NCBI RefSeq assembly: GCF_000204055.1
Contig: NW_006768856.1
Span: 72,050 to 136,049, forward strand
Direction: 5' to 3'
DNA: 64,000 bases
Source of the DNA: Melampsora larici-populina 98AG31
Taxonomy: Eukaryota; Basidiomycota; Pucciniomycetes; Pucciniales; Melampsoraceae
In this document: positions 1 through 11,584 of the stretch, piece after piece
Numbering within the stretch: position 1 is the stretch's first letter
Layout of the letters: the number at the start of each line of letters is the position of its first letter
The notes under the pieces: model-generated
Databases searched by the model: none
What the model saw: the letters and a program-made list of their open reading frames with translations, nothing else
Told to the model about the DNA's origin: nothing
Position numbers and translations under genes: made by a program

Positions 1-419
1 TTCAGCCCACTCCTGAGTTAGGGATGCAACAACAAGAATCGGTTCTGACCCCCGCACCCCGAAACCAGAGTTTTGGGAGGTCACCCTTGCGATGAAGTGG
101 CTGTTGCAGATCGCGGTTGTTGGGATGTGCAAGGTCACGGTAGGCTGAGATCAGATGCGTGATTGGGAACGCTTCATCTTAACCATCCCGTGTTTTGAAA
201 CGCCGGCTCATGTGTCGGAGAGCCTGTGGTGCTAGGCTATGTCGACTAGATTGCCACGACCATTCATATAGATCGCCAGATTTGATGCGCATGGATAACT
301 AACGAAACAAAGCGGGCTTGTCAAACATAGCTCTTTTCATCTCTAACTCTGCTAACCTTACTTCCACCACCGCAGATCCCTCTTTGCTACTGACCAATCA
401 GCTCAGTGCGTTTAGCAGC

Positions 420-3400
420 ATGGATGACAAGAAGTCCCAAGTCGATGCGCCTTCCAAAGATTTTAATGAATTAAGTGCTTCATTCGCTTCGGACTGCAAA
501 ATTCAGGCTAAACTTGGCGGGAAAGAAGGGATCAGCCTAGACGCGCTGGGCAAGGCCGACGATCAAGCTACCCGGAAAGAGCAAGCAATCAAACTGGAAA
601 ATGTGGAGGAAGTGATGGATTACCTCTGTCAGGCGATCGAGGATAACGAGTAAGCGATCACATCACTGCTGTTGGTCACTCAAGCTTCCGATTACCCTTC
701 AAAGACAACGAACTCAACTGCCCTTCGGAGACTGTCGCTTCAGAGATGATCTGAATTTTCCCAGCGCGCTGCTCCATCGGGCCGCGGAAGTCCTTAGACC
801 TGGAGTGCCAGCTCAAGACATAATCAATCTTGCAGAAGCCATTTGCGCAGAACTCAAACTTGCGCAAGAGAACTCGCCCTATCCTGAAGTGAGGCTCTTT
901 ATTTCCAAAGTACTCTGGCGAAATGAGTATCTCTGACTTGGTGGTGGACAAATAAAACAGGTCCGGGCTTGTGTTGACCCATTCGACCGGAAGTAGCGGC
1001 CTCTGGGAGATTGCTGGCAGCCGGCTGCTGGCACTGGCACTGGCAGTGCCAGTCACTCAAAGCCCATGAAAGTATGGCTTCCAAAACCTTTCCCGCGTTG
1101 AATCTCGTATGGTGTCCACTCACATGACATACCCACTACACATGTGGTGATAAACAATATCACATTTCACCAATACCGCACCAAGCCTATTCATCCAACA
1201 AAATCGAGTCTACCCATCACTAACCAAGACTGACAAGTCATGCTCATACCCGCTATGTTCGCTCCGCTCGCAATTGTCGCACTGAAGACCCAGTCTCATC
1301 TTTGGAGACCACTGTCCCGACAACTTTGGTGTGACTTTCTTGAAGGCGGGCGCTCACTGTAGAAGAGATCAAGGTTAGCTATCTTTGATTTGCCTTCTGA
1401 GACGAGGATTTCAACTGAGTTATGTGTTGCCCTTTTTTTTCTCGTGACCTGGTTGATCGCTGGGCATACGGAGCTAAGGTCCTTTACAAAACTGGGGCTC
1501 ATGGTGCTCAACTTCATTGCGCACACGGATATCTATTATGTATGCCTACTCGCCACCGGAAGAAACAATTATAGTCTTTTGACCGATTAATCTTGGTCTA
1601 TTACATATGTCTACCAAGCTTGATAATAATCCTACCACATTTTAATTTTATATTACTTTCTGATAAAATTGATGATGTACCTGAGTTTTGATCAATTTGA
1701 TTCCATAAGATTTTGATTTTTCATCTGGTTTTGAGTGATCTCGTACTTGAGTTTACTGTTTGCTTCAGTTTTTTTTCAAAAGACCAGTGCGAGAATGCTG
1801 GGAGCAACTGGTGTATTAGTCAAGATAGATGATGGTGGTGAGGGGGAATCGTCCTGGCTATACTTCTCCCGAGAGCCTTCAACCAGCTCTTATGTGATGG
1901 GGGTTTCAGGGCGCATGTGGTGCGAGTGAAGTTGTTGTGCAATTGATTTGGAGGGATTTCACGGAGGGGTGAAATCTTGGGGAAAGGGGTAAGTACCTGG
2001 CACTGGCAGTAGTGCCAGTAATCTCCCGAAGGCCGGGTGTTCCCCATTCGACGATCCTACGATACCAGTGCTCACCTTTCGGTAAGTTTCACCGCCATCT
2101 AGTCAGGAAGGAGAAATATTGACTATGTTTGACTTCAGAGTGTGGACGATCGGTATCCTGCTGGTGTGCTTGGGTACCGGAGTCAACCAACTGTTTGCGC
2201 CGCGCATGCCAAGTATTGGACTGAGCGTCACTTCGGCTCAGCTGGTGGCTTATCCGCTGGGATGTAGGTTGCTTCAGTGGTTCTTTGCTCGTTGTAAACT
2301 TTTTCTGATATTTTATCCACAGGTTTGATGGCCAGATATCTACCGAAGAATGTTTTCCGTATAGGAGATCATTCATTCACTCTAAATCCTGGTCCTTTCA
2401 AGTCAGAATTTCACAACACATTCTGACAGGAAGAAAGCTCTTTACTCACATCGTATCATGTTGATACCAGTATGAAAGAACACATGCTGATCAGTATTGT
2501 CAGTCGTCATGTATTTCAGAGATGTTAAGTGGAAGATTGTGATATTTCTCTTTCTTAACAGATGGCCAACGTCTCTTTCGGAGGAGCGTATGTGAGTTGA
2601 AAACCTGACGATCCTGAAACCACCAATTGATAAGAATTTGTTGGTGCAGGCAACCGATATCATTGCCGTCCTTCGAATCGGCCGGTTTTTCAACAACTCT
2701 GCTTTGGCTGAGAAGATCGGATTTCAATTAACATTGGTATTGAGCTCACAGCTGATGGGTTATACTTTAGCTGGTATGACGAGAAAGTAAGTACCTTTAC
2801 CCTAGAGTCACTGCCAAGTTTCTTGGTACACATTGCTAACACTTTCTCTGTGTACGGTATCTAGGTTTCTCGTTGATCCACAGGCAATGGTAAGCTTGTC
2901 GCCACTGCTCATGATTTATTTCTTTTGAGAGACATCCCGCCTGACGGTGATTTACCATCCAAGGTATGGTGGGGGAACCTCTCGGAGATATCGGTCCTGC
3001 AAGCCTTACATGCCAAAGACAGAGACCAATCTGTCAATGGATGGCGCATCTCCCGATTGCGATTCTTCTCTCTCTGCGCGGTAAGTTCAACATTGCTTGC
3101 TACCTTTTCAAATCGTCATAAATATATTCCTTGCTGGCAATGCATTGAGCACTAAACTTGCTTTCCAGATTGCATACGGGATTTGTCAGTTCGTCTCTTA
3201 GACACCCGCTAGGTCAAGTCTCACATTTTTGTTCCGGTCTTCCAGACTACATTCTTCCAGGTGTCTTCTTCCAAAGTCTAGCATTTTTCAAGTACGTGAT
3301 ATGTTCGTGATACGTTCGTGATATCCCCCACTCTTGCTTCTGCCGGAGCTCTAATTCTTTTGGAAGCTAGCTGGACAACATGGATTGCACCCCAAAACGC

Positions 3401-6400
3401 CAAATTGGCTTTAATAACAGGTACCATCAGTGGTCTTGGCCTCAACCCCTTCCCTACTCTTGACTGGAATTTTCAGGCTATGGATCCCATAGTCACTCCA
3501 CTTTGGTCTATCGTGAGCGTCCGAGCATTTCTCTCAGATGATTAGCTGTGGGTTGAAATATAATTGAATTATCAGATGAACCTCTACGCAGGGGCTGTGA
3601 TTGGGGCTTTGACAATCTGTGCAGTATATTTCAAAAACATCAGATCTACATCATACTTACCTATCAATACTTGGGGTCAGTATCTATTCCCGTTCATTCC
3701 CGTCACTTTTTGAAACACTGATGAGGCTGTTCAAAATGCATTAGGTGTATTTGATCGATACGGGTACGCGAACTAACTCTCGACCCCTGGGTTCGTCTCA
3801 ATGACAAGTTTTTATTTTTCTGTGATTAGAGCTCCGTACAACGCTACCATGGTTCTTGATAAATCAAACATTCTTGATCAGGTAAGCTTTTCCAGCATTT
3901 CACAATGAATTGATACCAAAGACAATTGTCTAATGATGCTGTATTCAGGTCCGGTATGAATCGTATTCACCGCCTTATATGACGGCGTCCAGCATTGTGT
4001 GGTAAGTATACAGATAGATTTATACATGGACAGGTACTCAGAAACAGCTTTGGACAATGCGAGTCGACTTATAAAAATTTGTTTGAAATTTTTACTAGCT
4101 ACACCGCTTTCTTTGCATTGTATACCAGTAACATTGTACACGCAGCCCTTTATTACCGAAAGCATATCATGTCTGGATTGTATCACCTCTTACCTTCTCT
4201 TCAAGCCAGCCACTTTTTTAAGACCTTGCGAAGGAAAAATGGAGAGAAGCCTCTAAAAGATCAAATGCACAGCGACGTTCACTACCGCCTCATGCAAGTA
4301 TACCCACAAGGTCAGCTTTTGTTTTCATATTCATACATAACAGGCTTTTCAATGGGTTCTTTTGCTTAACCCCATACAGTACCTGAATGGTGGTTCATGC
4401 TTGTCGGAGTCATCTCCATCGCAATGGCCATTTTCATGCTGAAATATTAGTAAGTTATGTACTTTCGTCTGCTCTAGGTTATTTAACTGACCTCCAATGT
4501 TTTTGAACCAATCAAGTGAATCAGAGATGCCCACGATGCCAGTATGGGGTTTAGTCAGTGTTTTAACCTAACCGATTTTAAACATCTTTACTCCCGCCGC
4601 TAAAGCTATACAGTCAACTCCCTCTAACTTGATATCCCTGTAAGTGCATAATTCTCTATGTGCATAGGATTTTTTGCCGCCAAAAAGGGGTTTGCCAGCC
4701 AAAATGAGGTCTATAAGTGCATATTCCTTTAAGTGCATGAGAAAACCACCCGCCAAACTGTATGTAATTAGAGGGAGTTGACTGTATATGCTGTTCTCCC
4801 TTGCTAGGCATTCGCCTTTGCTATCACTCTCGCTCTCATCGTCCCCATTGGCACTAGTAAGTTGGCCTTGAGACGAAGATGGTCATTTCTCTCACCATTT
4901 CTCCATTTGTAGTGACAGCGGTAGCCTCCGCGGCGTCTTCACTGAACGTGAGCTACCCCAACTTGACTCAAAAACCCAAAAATAAAGAGCTTTGTTGACC
5001 CTTGATACTCTAGGTTCTCTCTGAGCTTGTGGGCGGGTATGCTTTGGTTGGTCGGTAGGTCTGGTTTCTTCGCATACCTTGCCCGTGGTTCAATTCTGAC
5101 TGGTGATCGTGCTCATCATAAAGTCCACTAGGGCTCATGCTCTTTAAAAGTAAGGTTACCCGAACTTCTTGGTAAAACCTACATTGACGTTGACAAAGAT
5201 ACCCTCCTAAAGCATACGGATGCATGACAATGGTTCAGGCACTTGGCTTTACCTCGGATATGAAAGTAAGTATCTTTGTAGCATGACAAATTCAAGCACA
5301 TGCTCATTATTACTTTATTTTTATCATTGTGTACTAGCTTGCTCACTATGTGAAGGTGAATGATGGTCTTTTACAAATTCACAATCGGACAATTTTGGAA
5401 CTGATCCGCATGTGATTTTGGTCACCTTTTGGGCAATCCGCGCTATTGATTTGTCATAGATTCCTCCTAAAGCTCTCTTCGCAGCACAGCTGTCTGGGAC
5501 TGTCTTATCCTCGCTCATCTCCATAGCTGGTACAGTGACTTTTGACACATCATCTCTATACGGTAGCGTTGACAGCCTGATTGTTTACCTCATGTAGTTA
5601 TGGATTGGCAAATCATGAATATCCCCGACCTGTGTTCACCAACTCAGGCCCTTCACTTCACTTGTCCAGGTCAGTCTTGTGAAGAAGTATCTTGTTGAAA
5701 TTCATTCATCACTTATCACCCAAAGATTGTGCATATCTACCCAGATCTCAATGCTTTCTTCTCTTCAAGTATTCTATGGGGCGCCGTGGGATCGCGACGA
5801 ATGTTCACAGGACCTGATGCGCCATACCGGTTTTGCCTGTATGGGTTTTTGTAAGTGAGGCAACATGCTTGTCCTAAAGTGATGTAAAGAACTTTGGAAA
5901 TAAAAGTACTGAGCGCATGACAACCATAGAGTTGGTGCCATTGCACCCTTCATTCCGTGGATTTTCTCAAAGTTCTGGCCTAGGTCATCATGGCGGCTAG
6001 TACATACCCCCGTGATCTTTGTTGGCTTCTTGAGCTTCGGGACTTGCAACTTGGGTTACTATACGTGAGTAGAGCATGCCAGGATGCTATTCAAAAGCCT
6101 TGGGTAATCATGTATTTATAAAACTTCGTTTTGTATCAATTAGGCCTGTGATTCCACTCGCACTCTTCTTTCAACGGTTTGTGAAAAAGCGATACACCGC
6201 TTGGTATGGTATGTCGGAGATCGAATTCTTGTTCCATTCCTAAACAAAAGTACACTGATAAGGATATAATGGAAAAAACAGAAAAGTACGCTCTTACACT
6301 CACCGCTGGAATCAGCTCCGGTGTCGCAATCTTTGGGTTAATATATTTCTTTGCGCTCCAATTCAATGGGCAAAGCTACCCCTGGGTAAGTTATTGATAC

Positions 6401-6563
6401 ATTTTCATCGGACACACAGCTTCTCTGAATAAAGGATACTGAATTTGCTATTACAACGTTCTGACAGGTTGGAAATGAGATTTTTGCAGCGGGATGCGAC
6501 GCTGCGACGTGCACTCTGCGGCAAGTACCAACGGATGGCTTCGGGCCAACTTCTTGGAAATGA
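420..6563 (+). CDS. Oligopeptide transporter (OPT family), exon split by a transposon
   Basis: A proton-coupled oligopeptide transporter of the OPT/isp4 family, a polytopic plasma-membrane protein that imports small peptides. Spliced by eye, the exons give family landmarks in order: an acidic N-terminal segment ending EDDLNFPSALL, the SPYPEVR motif, DDPTIPVLTFRVW, a first membrane block (GVNQLF..PSIGLS..AYPLG), DRYGAPYN, SPPYMT, DVHYRLM, VPEWWF, YALVGRPLGLMLFKTYG, the KIPPKALFAAQ block, and a C-terminal block ending GFGPTSWK. I chose the ATG at 420 because it is the first in frame and is preceded by AGCAGC. More than 20 short introns are present; examples are 650-743, 889-960 and 2082-2138. 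The exon starting at 961 reads VRACVDPFD and is then cut by a 1,056-bp element, resuming with PFDDPTIP at 2044. Unless the insert is spliced out, TAG at 994-996 ends the protein. All other exons look intact, so the insertion is probably recent or tolerated. Confidence 0.85.
988..2043. mobile_element. 1,056-bp non-autonomous DNA transposon inside an OPT exon
   Basis: The nine bases CCATTCGAC occur at 979-987 and again at 2044-2052, exactly where the OPT reading frame breaks and resumes, so they are read as the target-site duplication (8 or 9 bp). The ends form imperfect terminal inverted repeats of about 30 bp: left CGGAAGTAGCGGCC..GGGAGATTGCTGGCA, right GTGCCAGTAATCTCCC..GGCC..GTTCC. Internal to both TIRs lie CTGGCACTGGCAGTGCCAG-like short palindromes. 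No long ORF is present inside, so the element depends on a transposase in trans. An 8-bp duplication would suit hAT and 9 bp would suit MULE; I cannot decide between them. Confidence 0.85.
4611..4784. mobile_element. 174-bp TA-flanked MITE (Tc1/mariner-pogo type) in an OPT intron
   Basis: Perfect 17-bp inverted repeats (CAGTCAACTCCCTCTAA and its complement) bound the element, and TA is duplicated at 4609-4610 and 4785-4786. The CAGT..ACTG ends and TA target fit the pogo/Fot1 branch of Tc1/mariner. The interior repeats the short phrase AAGTGCAT three times. It lies between the exon ending MPVWGL and the exon starting AFAFAITL, making that intron about three times longer than its neighbours; the coding frame is unaffected. 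Confidence 0.85.
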
Positions 6564-7890
6564 AAATTCTGATTGATGTGTTCAGGCTCTAAGTCTCCGG
6601 ATGTCACAAACAACTGTGGATGGACAAGACCTTTTATCATTACATGATAGACTTTATATCTTCTATTTCACATCGTTCATTTCCTTCACTGACAAGCAAA
6701 ATACAGTTAATTCTTTTTGTAAACAAGATTATACATTCCCTCGACATGAAATTTCAAAAATATAACCAGATGTGACTCTGTAAAGGACAGCTGGCACTCT
6801 CCTTGGACATAAAGTATCGCCTCTATGAGGGATCTAAATAGGTTCAGCCACATCCTGCAAGTCAAATGGAACAACCAACTGATTTGAACTCGGGGTAAGA
6901 CTCCCCATGGCCATGTGGTCAGAAATCGAGTCATATGTTAATATGCGCCTCAATAAGGGTGTTGTGCAGATAAATATTAGGGTATCTTGTTTTATGATAG
7001 CATATGATATATTTGGGCTTCTCGCCCCTGTGCCTTGGTTTTGGCATGCCATCTCACTCATCTTTTTCCTCGCAAGTTGCATCTTGATGGCATCTAAACG
7101 AATTCCTGGGCTCTCCAACAAGGCCACATGATCAAACGATTTCAATCAGCTCCAAGAGTTCAATCCCGGAAATTGTGAGACTACGCTATTGAAGGAAACT
7201 CTAAGGTTCAAGGTGATAGGCACTATACTGAGCAACCTACATTTCTTTCCCAGGTTCTATGTTTCAAATTGTCTCTACATTTTTGTTTGTACGTGAAGGT
7301 AGCATGTGGCAATAAGTTCATAAGAGTCAACGCTGTCTATCTTTAGAGAATCTTCAAAATTCAGTCACACTTAGGCCCTACTAAGATTGTTTTTGCATAG
7401 ATAGATATGGACATACAAGATAGTTCAAAAATGAGGAAGAGTGAGTGTCCGAGCTTGAAAATTGAGATGAGTGAAAAAAAGATTGCCCATATCTCGTGTC
7501 ACAATGATCGTGATGATATATACAACGAAAAAGTGAAGAAATGTGTGGGACTCAATTACAAAGGATGCCTCCAATCTCAGATCATGTCCATTCTCATGGA
7601 GGGCAAATGCCACTGACTTCCTGGTGCGAGATGCTGAGTACGGGGGCGGGTCCGCGAGGGGAATTGGGCAAAACAAGTTGAGGAATTGTGATACTACCTG
7701 GTCGGGTGCTACCAGGCTTTATAGAAACGAGAAATTGAAAGGTTTAATTTTGTTAACCTGTGCGGATACTGGAGACTGAGTGCCCAGAAAAATATGCGAC
7801 GTACTGATATGCGGCAACTGTTGATGATTCCGGCGTAGGCACTTTGGATTTCTTCGGGCGTACTGAAGTAGTAACAGGTGAATGAGTTGA
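6564..7890. other. Spacer without a recognised gene
   Basis: AT-rich sequence downstream of the OPT gene. Short open frames occur on both strands but show no family motif, no convincing splice-linked continuation and no repeat structure that I could recognise. Confidence 0.5.
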
Positions 7891-7904
7891 TTAGAGCCAT
7901 AGAA

Positions 7905-8444
7905 TCACCACATAAAAAGATCCATCAGCCTTATGGTTAGTTATAAATCCGTTCTATGGAATGTACACCATCGGTATATATAGAGTAGTTCAATAAATCA
8001 CCTCAGGATGGGGGTATTGCCAACAGGGGTTATGAGGACCTGTATGCGAAAACAACAGATTGGATCAAATCAGGAATCACTTCAAATGTTGCAATCATGT
8101 TTAGTATTCAGAGTGTTCAGCTCTTACCTGACAAAAGCCACAACCGTATCCCACAGAGGTGCCTGATTGGGTGTTGTATTCGCCAGCTTTCACAGATTGG
8201 AGCGCTCTAGCAAGAACGCGTCGAAGCGGTAGAAGGAGTCAATCAATATCAGTGATCAGCGAGGAGGAAAAGCCATAAAGTCTTTGATGATGTGATGGAC
8301 GGGCTATGAGAAGACGGACCTTGCACATGCCACAGGGTTAAGGGTATCTGCAGTTGAGATGCAAGAGGCCTCTGCAACTGTGGTTGCTGCCACACCATGA
8401 GTCAAAGCCACAACTAAAATGATAGATTTGAGAATAGCAAGCAT
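7905..8444 (-). CDS. Candidate small secreted protein
   Basis: From the ATG at 8444 the first exon reads MLAILKSIILVVALTHGVAA followed by TTVAEASCISTADTLNPVACAR: a classic signal peptide (hydrophobic core, small residues before the expected cut) and then cysteines. The next exon (about 8208 down to 8130) continues ALQSVKAGEYNTQSG and a CGFC motif. Further exons are short. Strict splicing puts the third exon in a frame ending MDLFMWW at 7905; a one-base-different phase would give GPHNPCWQYPHPE and a stop at 7891, which looks more protein-like, so the 3' gene model is uncertain. The function is unknown. Secreted cysteine-containing proteins of this size are common in rust fungi and some are effectors, but nothing here proves that role. 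Confidence 0.55.
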
Positions 8445-9417
8445 GATGCAATATGATCAAGACGAGATAAATTCGGTCTTAAATGGTAGTTTTTTTGTAA
8501 AATTTGGGAAGATTTGTAAAGACTGATCAAATGATGAGATGGGTAAAGGATTTGTACGAGGCTTTGAGATGAAGCCATCCCTTTTATAGTCAGCTCGCGA
8601 GCCACTTCCGCAGCTCACAACAATCCAAGAGCACAAGATCTCCAGACTCCACACGTTGAATTTGAGTCCGGTGCTTGGCTAGCTTAACACAGGCTCACCG
8701 CACCAACCGCAGAGACGTCCCGCAGGCCTCAGAGCCTGACGCCCTCGTCTCAGGAGGTACTTAGGGTGCTTGGCGACCATACCCTTGAACTATGACAGAC
8801 TACGGTCTCCACCTCGGTGCCATTCGGCCCGCCACACAGCCTCTGTGTCAACTTGAGATTCACGATCGCCGGACTCTAAGACAATAGGCCGAAGCAGTGC
8901 CGTATATGATAAAGCGATGTCGTATGAATTTGTTTGAGGCGGTGTGTCAGTGTGAGAAATCATGCGAGCTCTTTTCCGGGCGCACCCCAAATATCGGAAG
9001 CATTGCAAGAATTGGACGAGTTAACTCGGGGTAGGTTGCCCAATTACGATGAGGATAGGATTGTGCGTTGGAGTCAGGAGGATCAGGAGACGTTGGGGGA
9101 ATCCACAAATCAACTTTCAAGGAGTGTCAGCTGATTTGCCACGTGAAACCCATGTGGAGAGCGCATTCGGGTGAAGATGTCAGCTGATGTAGGTTCACAG
9201 ACGGGATATCAAAGCGAAAGGTCTCTTGAAAGATTGAGGAGATGACATCATTTGAGTAACAGCCGCGTCACTCTTTGCGCAGTGATCAGTGAAGTGTGCA
9301 CGTGACAGATCGATCCAATCCAATCGAAGACCACTCTCTCTTGACCGGTCAACAAGACTTTGGAGAAGACTCAATCAACTTTATAACCTCATCCTCATTC
9401 TGATCGTCAATATCGAC
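8445..9417. other. Divergent intergenic region (secreted protein / PRE2)
   Basis: This holds the promoters of two divergently transcribed genes. I see no recognisable gene or element in it. The last roughly 130 bases before 9418 are the likely 5' leader of the proteasome gene. Confidence 0.5.
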
Positions 9418-10619
9418 ATGAACAAATTCATTCAAACTTTATCAACATCAAATCAGAGAGAACAAGAAGAAGATTGTTCTCAATCGAAATGCGGTTATGC
9501 ATTGAAGCTTCAACACAAAGGATCTATTTCTCATGAATCTGACCCAGTACCTACATTTGAATTCCCTGCTGTTGATGACGTCAGTGTTTTTTGCTACCAG
9601 ACTTTACTGAGCCCTCTCTTTGCCAATACTGATTTATTTCTCTTTTTTCGAATAAAAATAGCCAGCAGCCTTCTTACGCGCTCACACCGATGATCGCTCA
9701 CCAGACTCTAGAATCAAGATTAGACATGGGACCACTACCTTGGCATTTCGATTTAAGCATGGAATCGTCGTGGCTGTTGACTCTCGAGCTACTGCTGGAA
9801 GTTACATTGCTAGTGGAACCGTTAAGAAAGGTGGGTGACTTTCCACCAACCGCTTTGTTTCTTGAAAAGATCTCTTTCTGACGACGAACGTTCGATAGTG
9901 ATCGAGATAAACCCGTTTCTCCTTGGAACAATGGCCGGTGGAGCGGCCGATTGTCAATATTGGGAGGTGAGTCTTATAAAGTAGAAGACACATGATTGAT
10001 AGTATTTTCGTCTATGAGTTAGCTTACATTTCTGTGTTATCAACAGACTTATCTTGGGATGCAATGTCGGTTGCACGAACTTCGTAACAAGTCCAGAATC
10101 TCAGTGGCCGCTGCATCTAAACACCTTTCTAATCTTGTGTACAGCTACAAGGGTATGGGATTATCAATGGGTACAATGATTTGTGGTTGGGATAAATCTG
10201 GTCCTGCACTATACTACGTTGATTCGGACGGAACCCGATTGAAAGGAGATTGTTTCTCCGTTGGAAGTGGATCTACTTTTGCTTATGGGGTCTTGGATCA
10301 AGGTTACCATTGGGATCTTGAGGTTGAAGAAGCGCTAGAACTTGGTCGAAGGAGTATCTATGCTGCTGGTCATCGTGATGCCTTCTCCGGTAACACCCTC
10401 AATCTATATCACGTCAAAGAAGACGGATGGCAATTTATCGGAAATTACGATGTAAGTCTAAATTTTAGAACCCTGATTTGCTCGAGGATTTTAATCTGAT
10501 TTGGATTTTTTGATTGTCTTTTGTTTCAACAGTTCAACAAGCTTCACTACGATATGTCTTATGGGTACGAACAGAGGGTTGCCAAAGAGTCTACCCTTGC
10601 TGCACCTGTTCAAGCTTAG
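9418..10619 (+). CDS. PRE2: 20S proteasome subunit beta-5 (chymotrypsin-like), PRE2/PSMB5
   Basis: A catalytic beta subunit of the 20S proteasome, an N-terminal-threonine hydrolase that cleaves after hydrophobic residues. Five exons (9418-9579, 9662-9830, 9899-9966, 10047-10451, 10533-10619) encode 296 residues. The propeptide ends ..RIKIRHG, and autoprocessing should expose Thr at residue 78 (TTTLAF). In mature numbering the sequence shows Thr1, Asp17, Arg19, Lys33 (GTVKK), Met45 and the [10 protein letters not shown] loop with Cys52, all typical of beta-5. Later motifs are [43 protein letters not shown] and [10 protein letters not shown]. The start at 9418 gives a normal-length propeptide. 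Nothing looks broken. It is a single gene in its own context, not linked functionally to its neighbours. Confidence 0.97.
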
Positions 10620-11584
10620 CCAGAAAAGCTTGTATCTGTTTTTTTAAATTGTGAAATGTGGTAATGCAAAAATTTGTGACACATGTGACTTTTATAGTTC
10701 CAACCGCGAGATAATCAAATGAGAGCCCTGGCCTGGGCTGAGCGACTCGTCTTCAAGTCGCTGAAGGACTTGATGATTTAACTTCAGATGGAGGTTTGAT
10801 GATATCTATAACAGCGAACAATGTCATATGAATTGTTTGGGATGCATGGTGCGGATCATGTATTATCAATGTTTTTTCCCTCTTGGAGCCGATGGAATAT
10901 CGCAACAGATCGCTACTGTTTTGAGAGGGATCGATAAAGCAAGCTTGATGTTCTGCGCACTTGACCGGAAAATTCTGGCGGTGATGTCTGCCAGGACGAA
11001 TGCAAATGACGCCCGTTTCTTCGAAAGTCTCAGATGATGAGCTCTGGTGATGAGTCCTGCACTCAGCGGACATCTTTAATTTATCAATCAACGGCATTCA
11101 CCTCACATAACTCACCTGATCGTGTCTGTCCAGCTCTCCTCGACTTCCTCGACTCACCGACCAGGGAAAGCTAGGGAACCCCTACGTCACACTTCTTCGA
11201 AGTTTTTATCTCGCGACTCGAAAGTGTATAAATACACTTGCTTCGACACGGTTTGACAGAACAGGACGTATCCCAAAACGGAAGAGATTCCAAACAGCCG
11301 AAACTACACACACTTGGCAGGGACTTCACCAGCGAAAGAGGAAGACCCTTATTAGAGGAATTCAATTGAACTTGTCCATATACCCCTTCTCATCCCTCTT
11401 ACTCTTCGAGAAACATGAATGAAATTAGTGCCAAGATCTTTTTGTACTTTCCAAGTCACTATTCCACGGAAACCAACAAGTCGATTTCTGGGCGAAATCG
11501 TTTTTTCCCAAAATCAGCTGGATCCGCATATCATTAAAAGGCCAGCGTTTTGAGACGTGAAAAGCAAGCAAGAAAAAGAAAGAG
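10620..11584. other. Spacer and probable promoter region of the GMC gene
   Basis: No gene is recognised. TATAAATA at 11227-11234 sits in a short near-palindrome (AAGTGTATAAATACACTT) about 350 bp upstream of the GMC start codon and could be a TATA box, which would imply a long leader or 5'-UTR. The rest shows nothing I can name. Confidence 0.4.

Noticed and set aside
318..419. Upstream extension of the OPT gene from 318
   Set aside because: It starts at TTG; the first in-frame ATG is at 420 and has a better context.
676..1123. Minus-strand ORFs across 676-1123
   Set aside because: They are shadows of the OPT exons and of the TIR of the inserted element; the plus strand carries the conserved OPT motifs.
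7407..7779. Plus-strand ORFs at 7407-7779
   Set aside because: No family motif, no signal peptide and no convincing splice partners.
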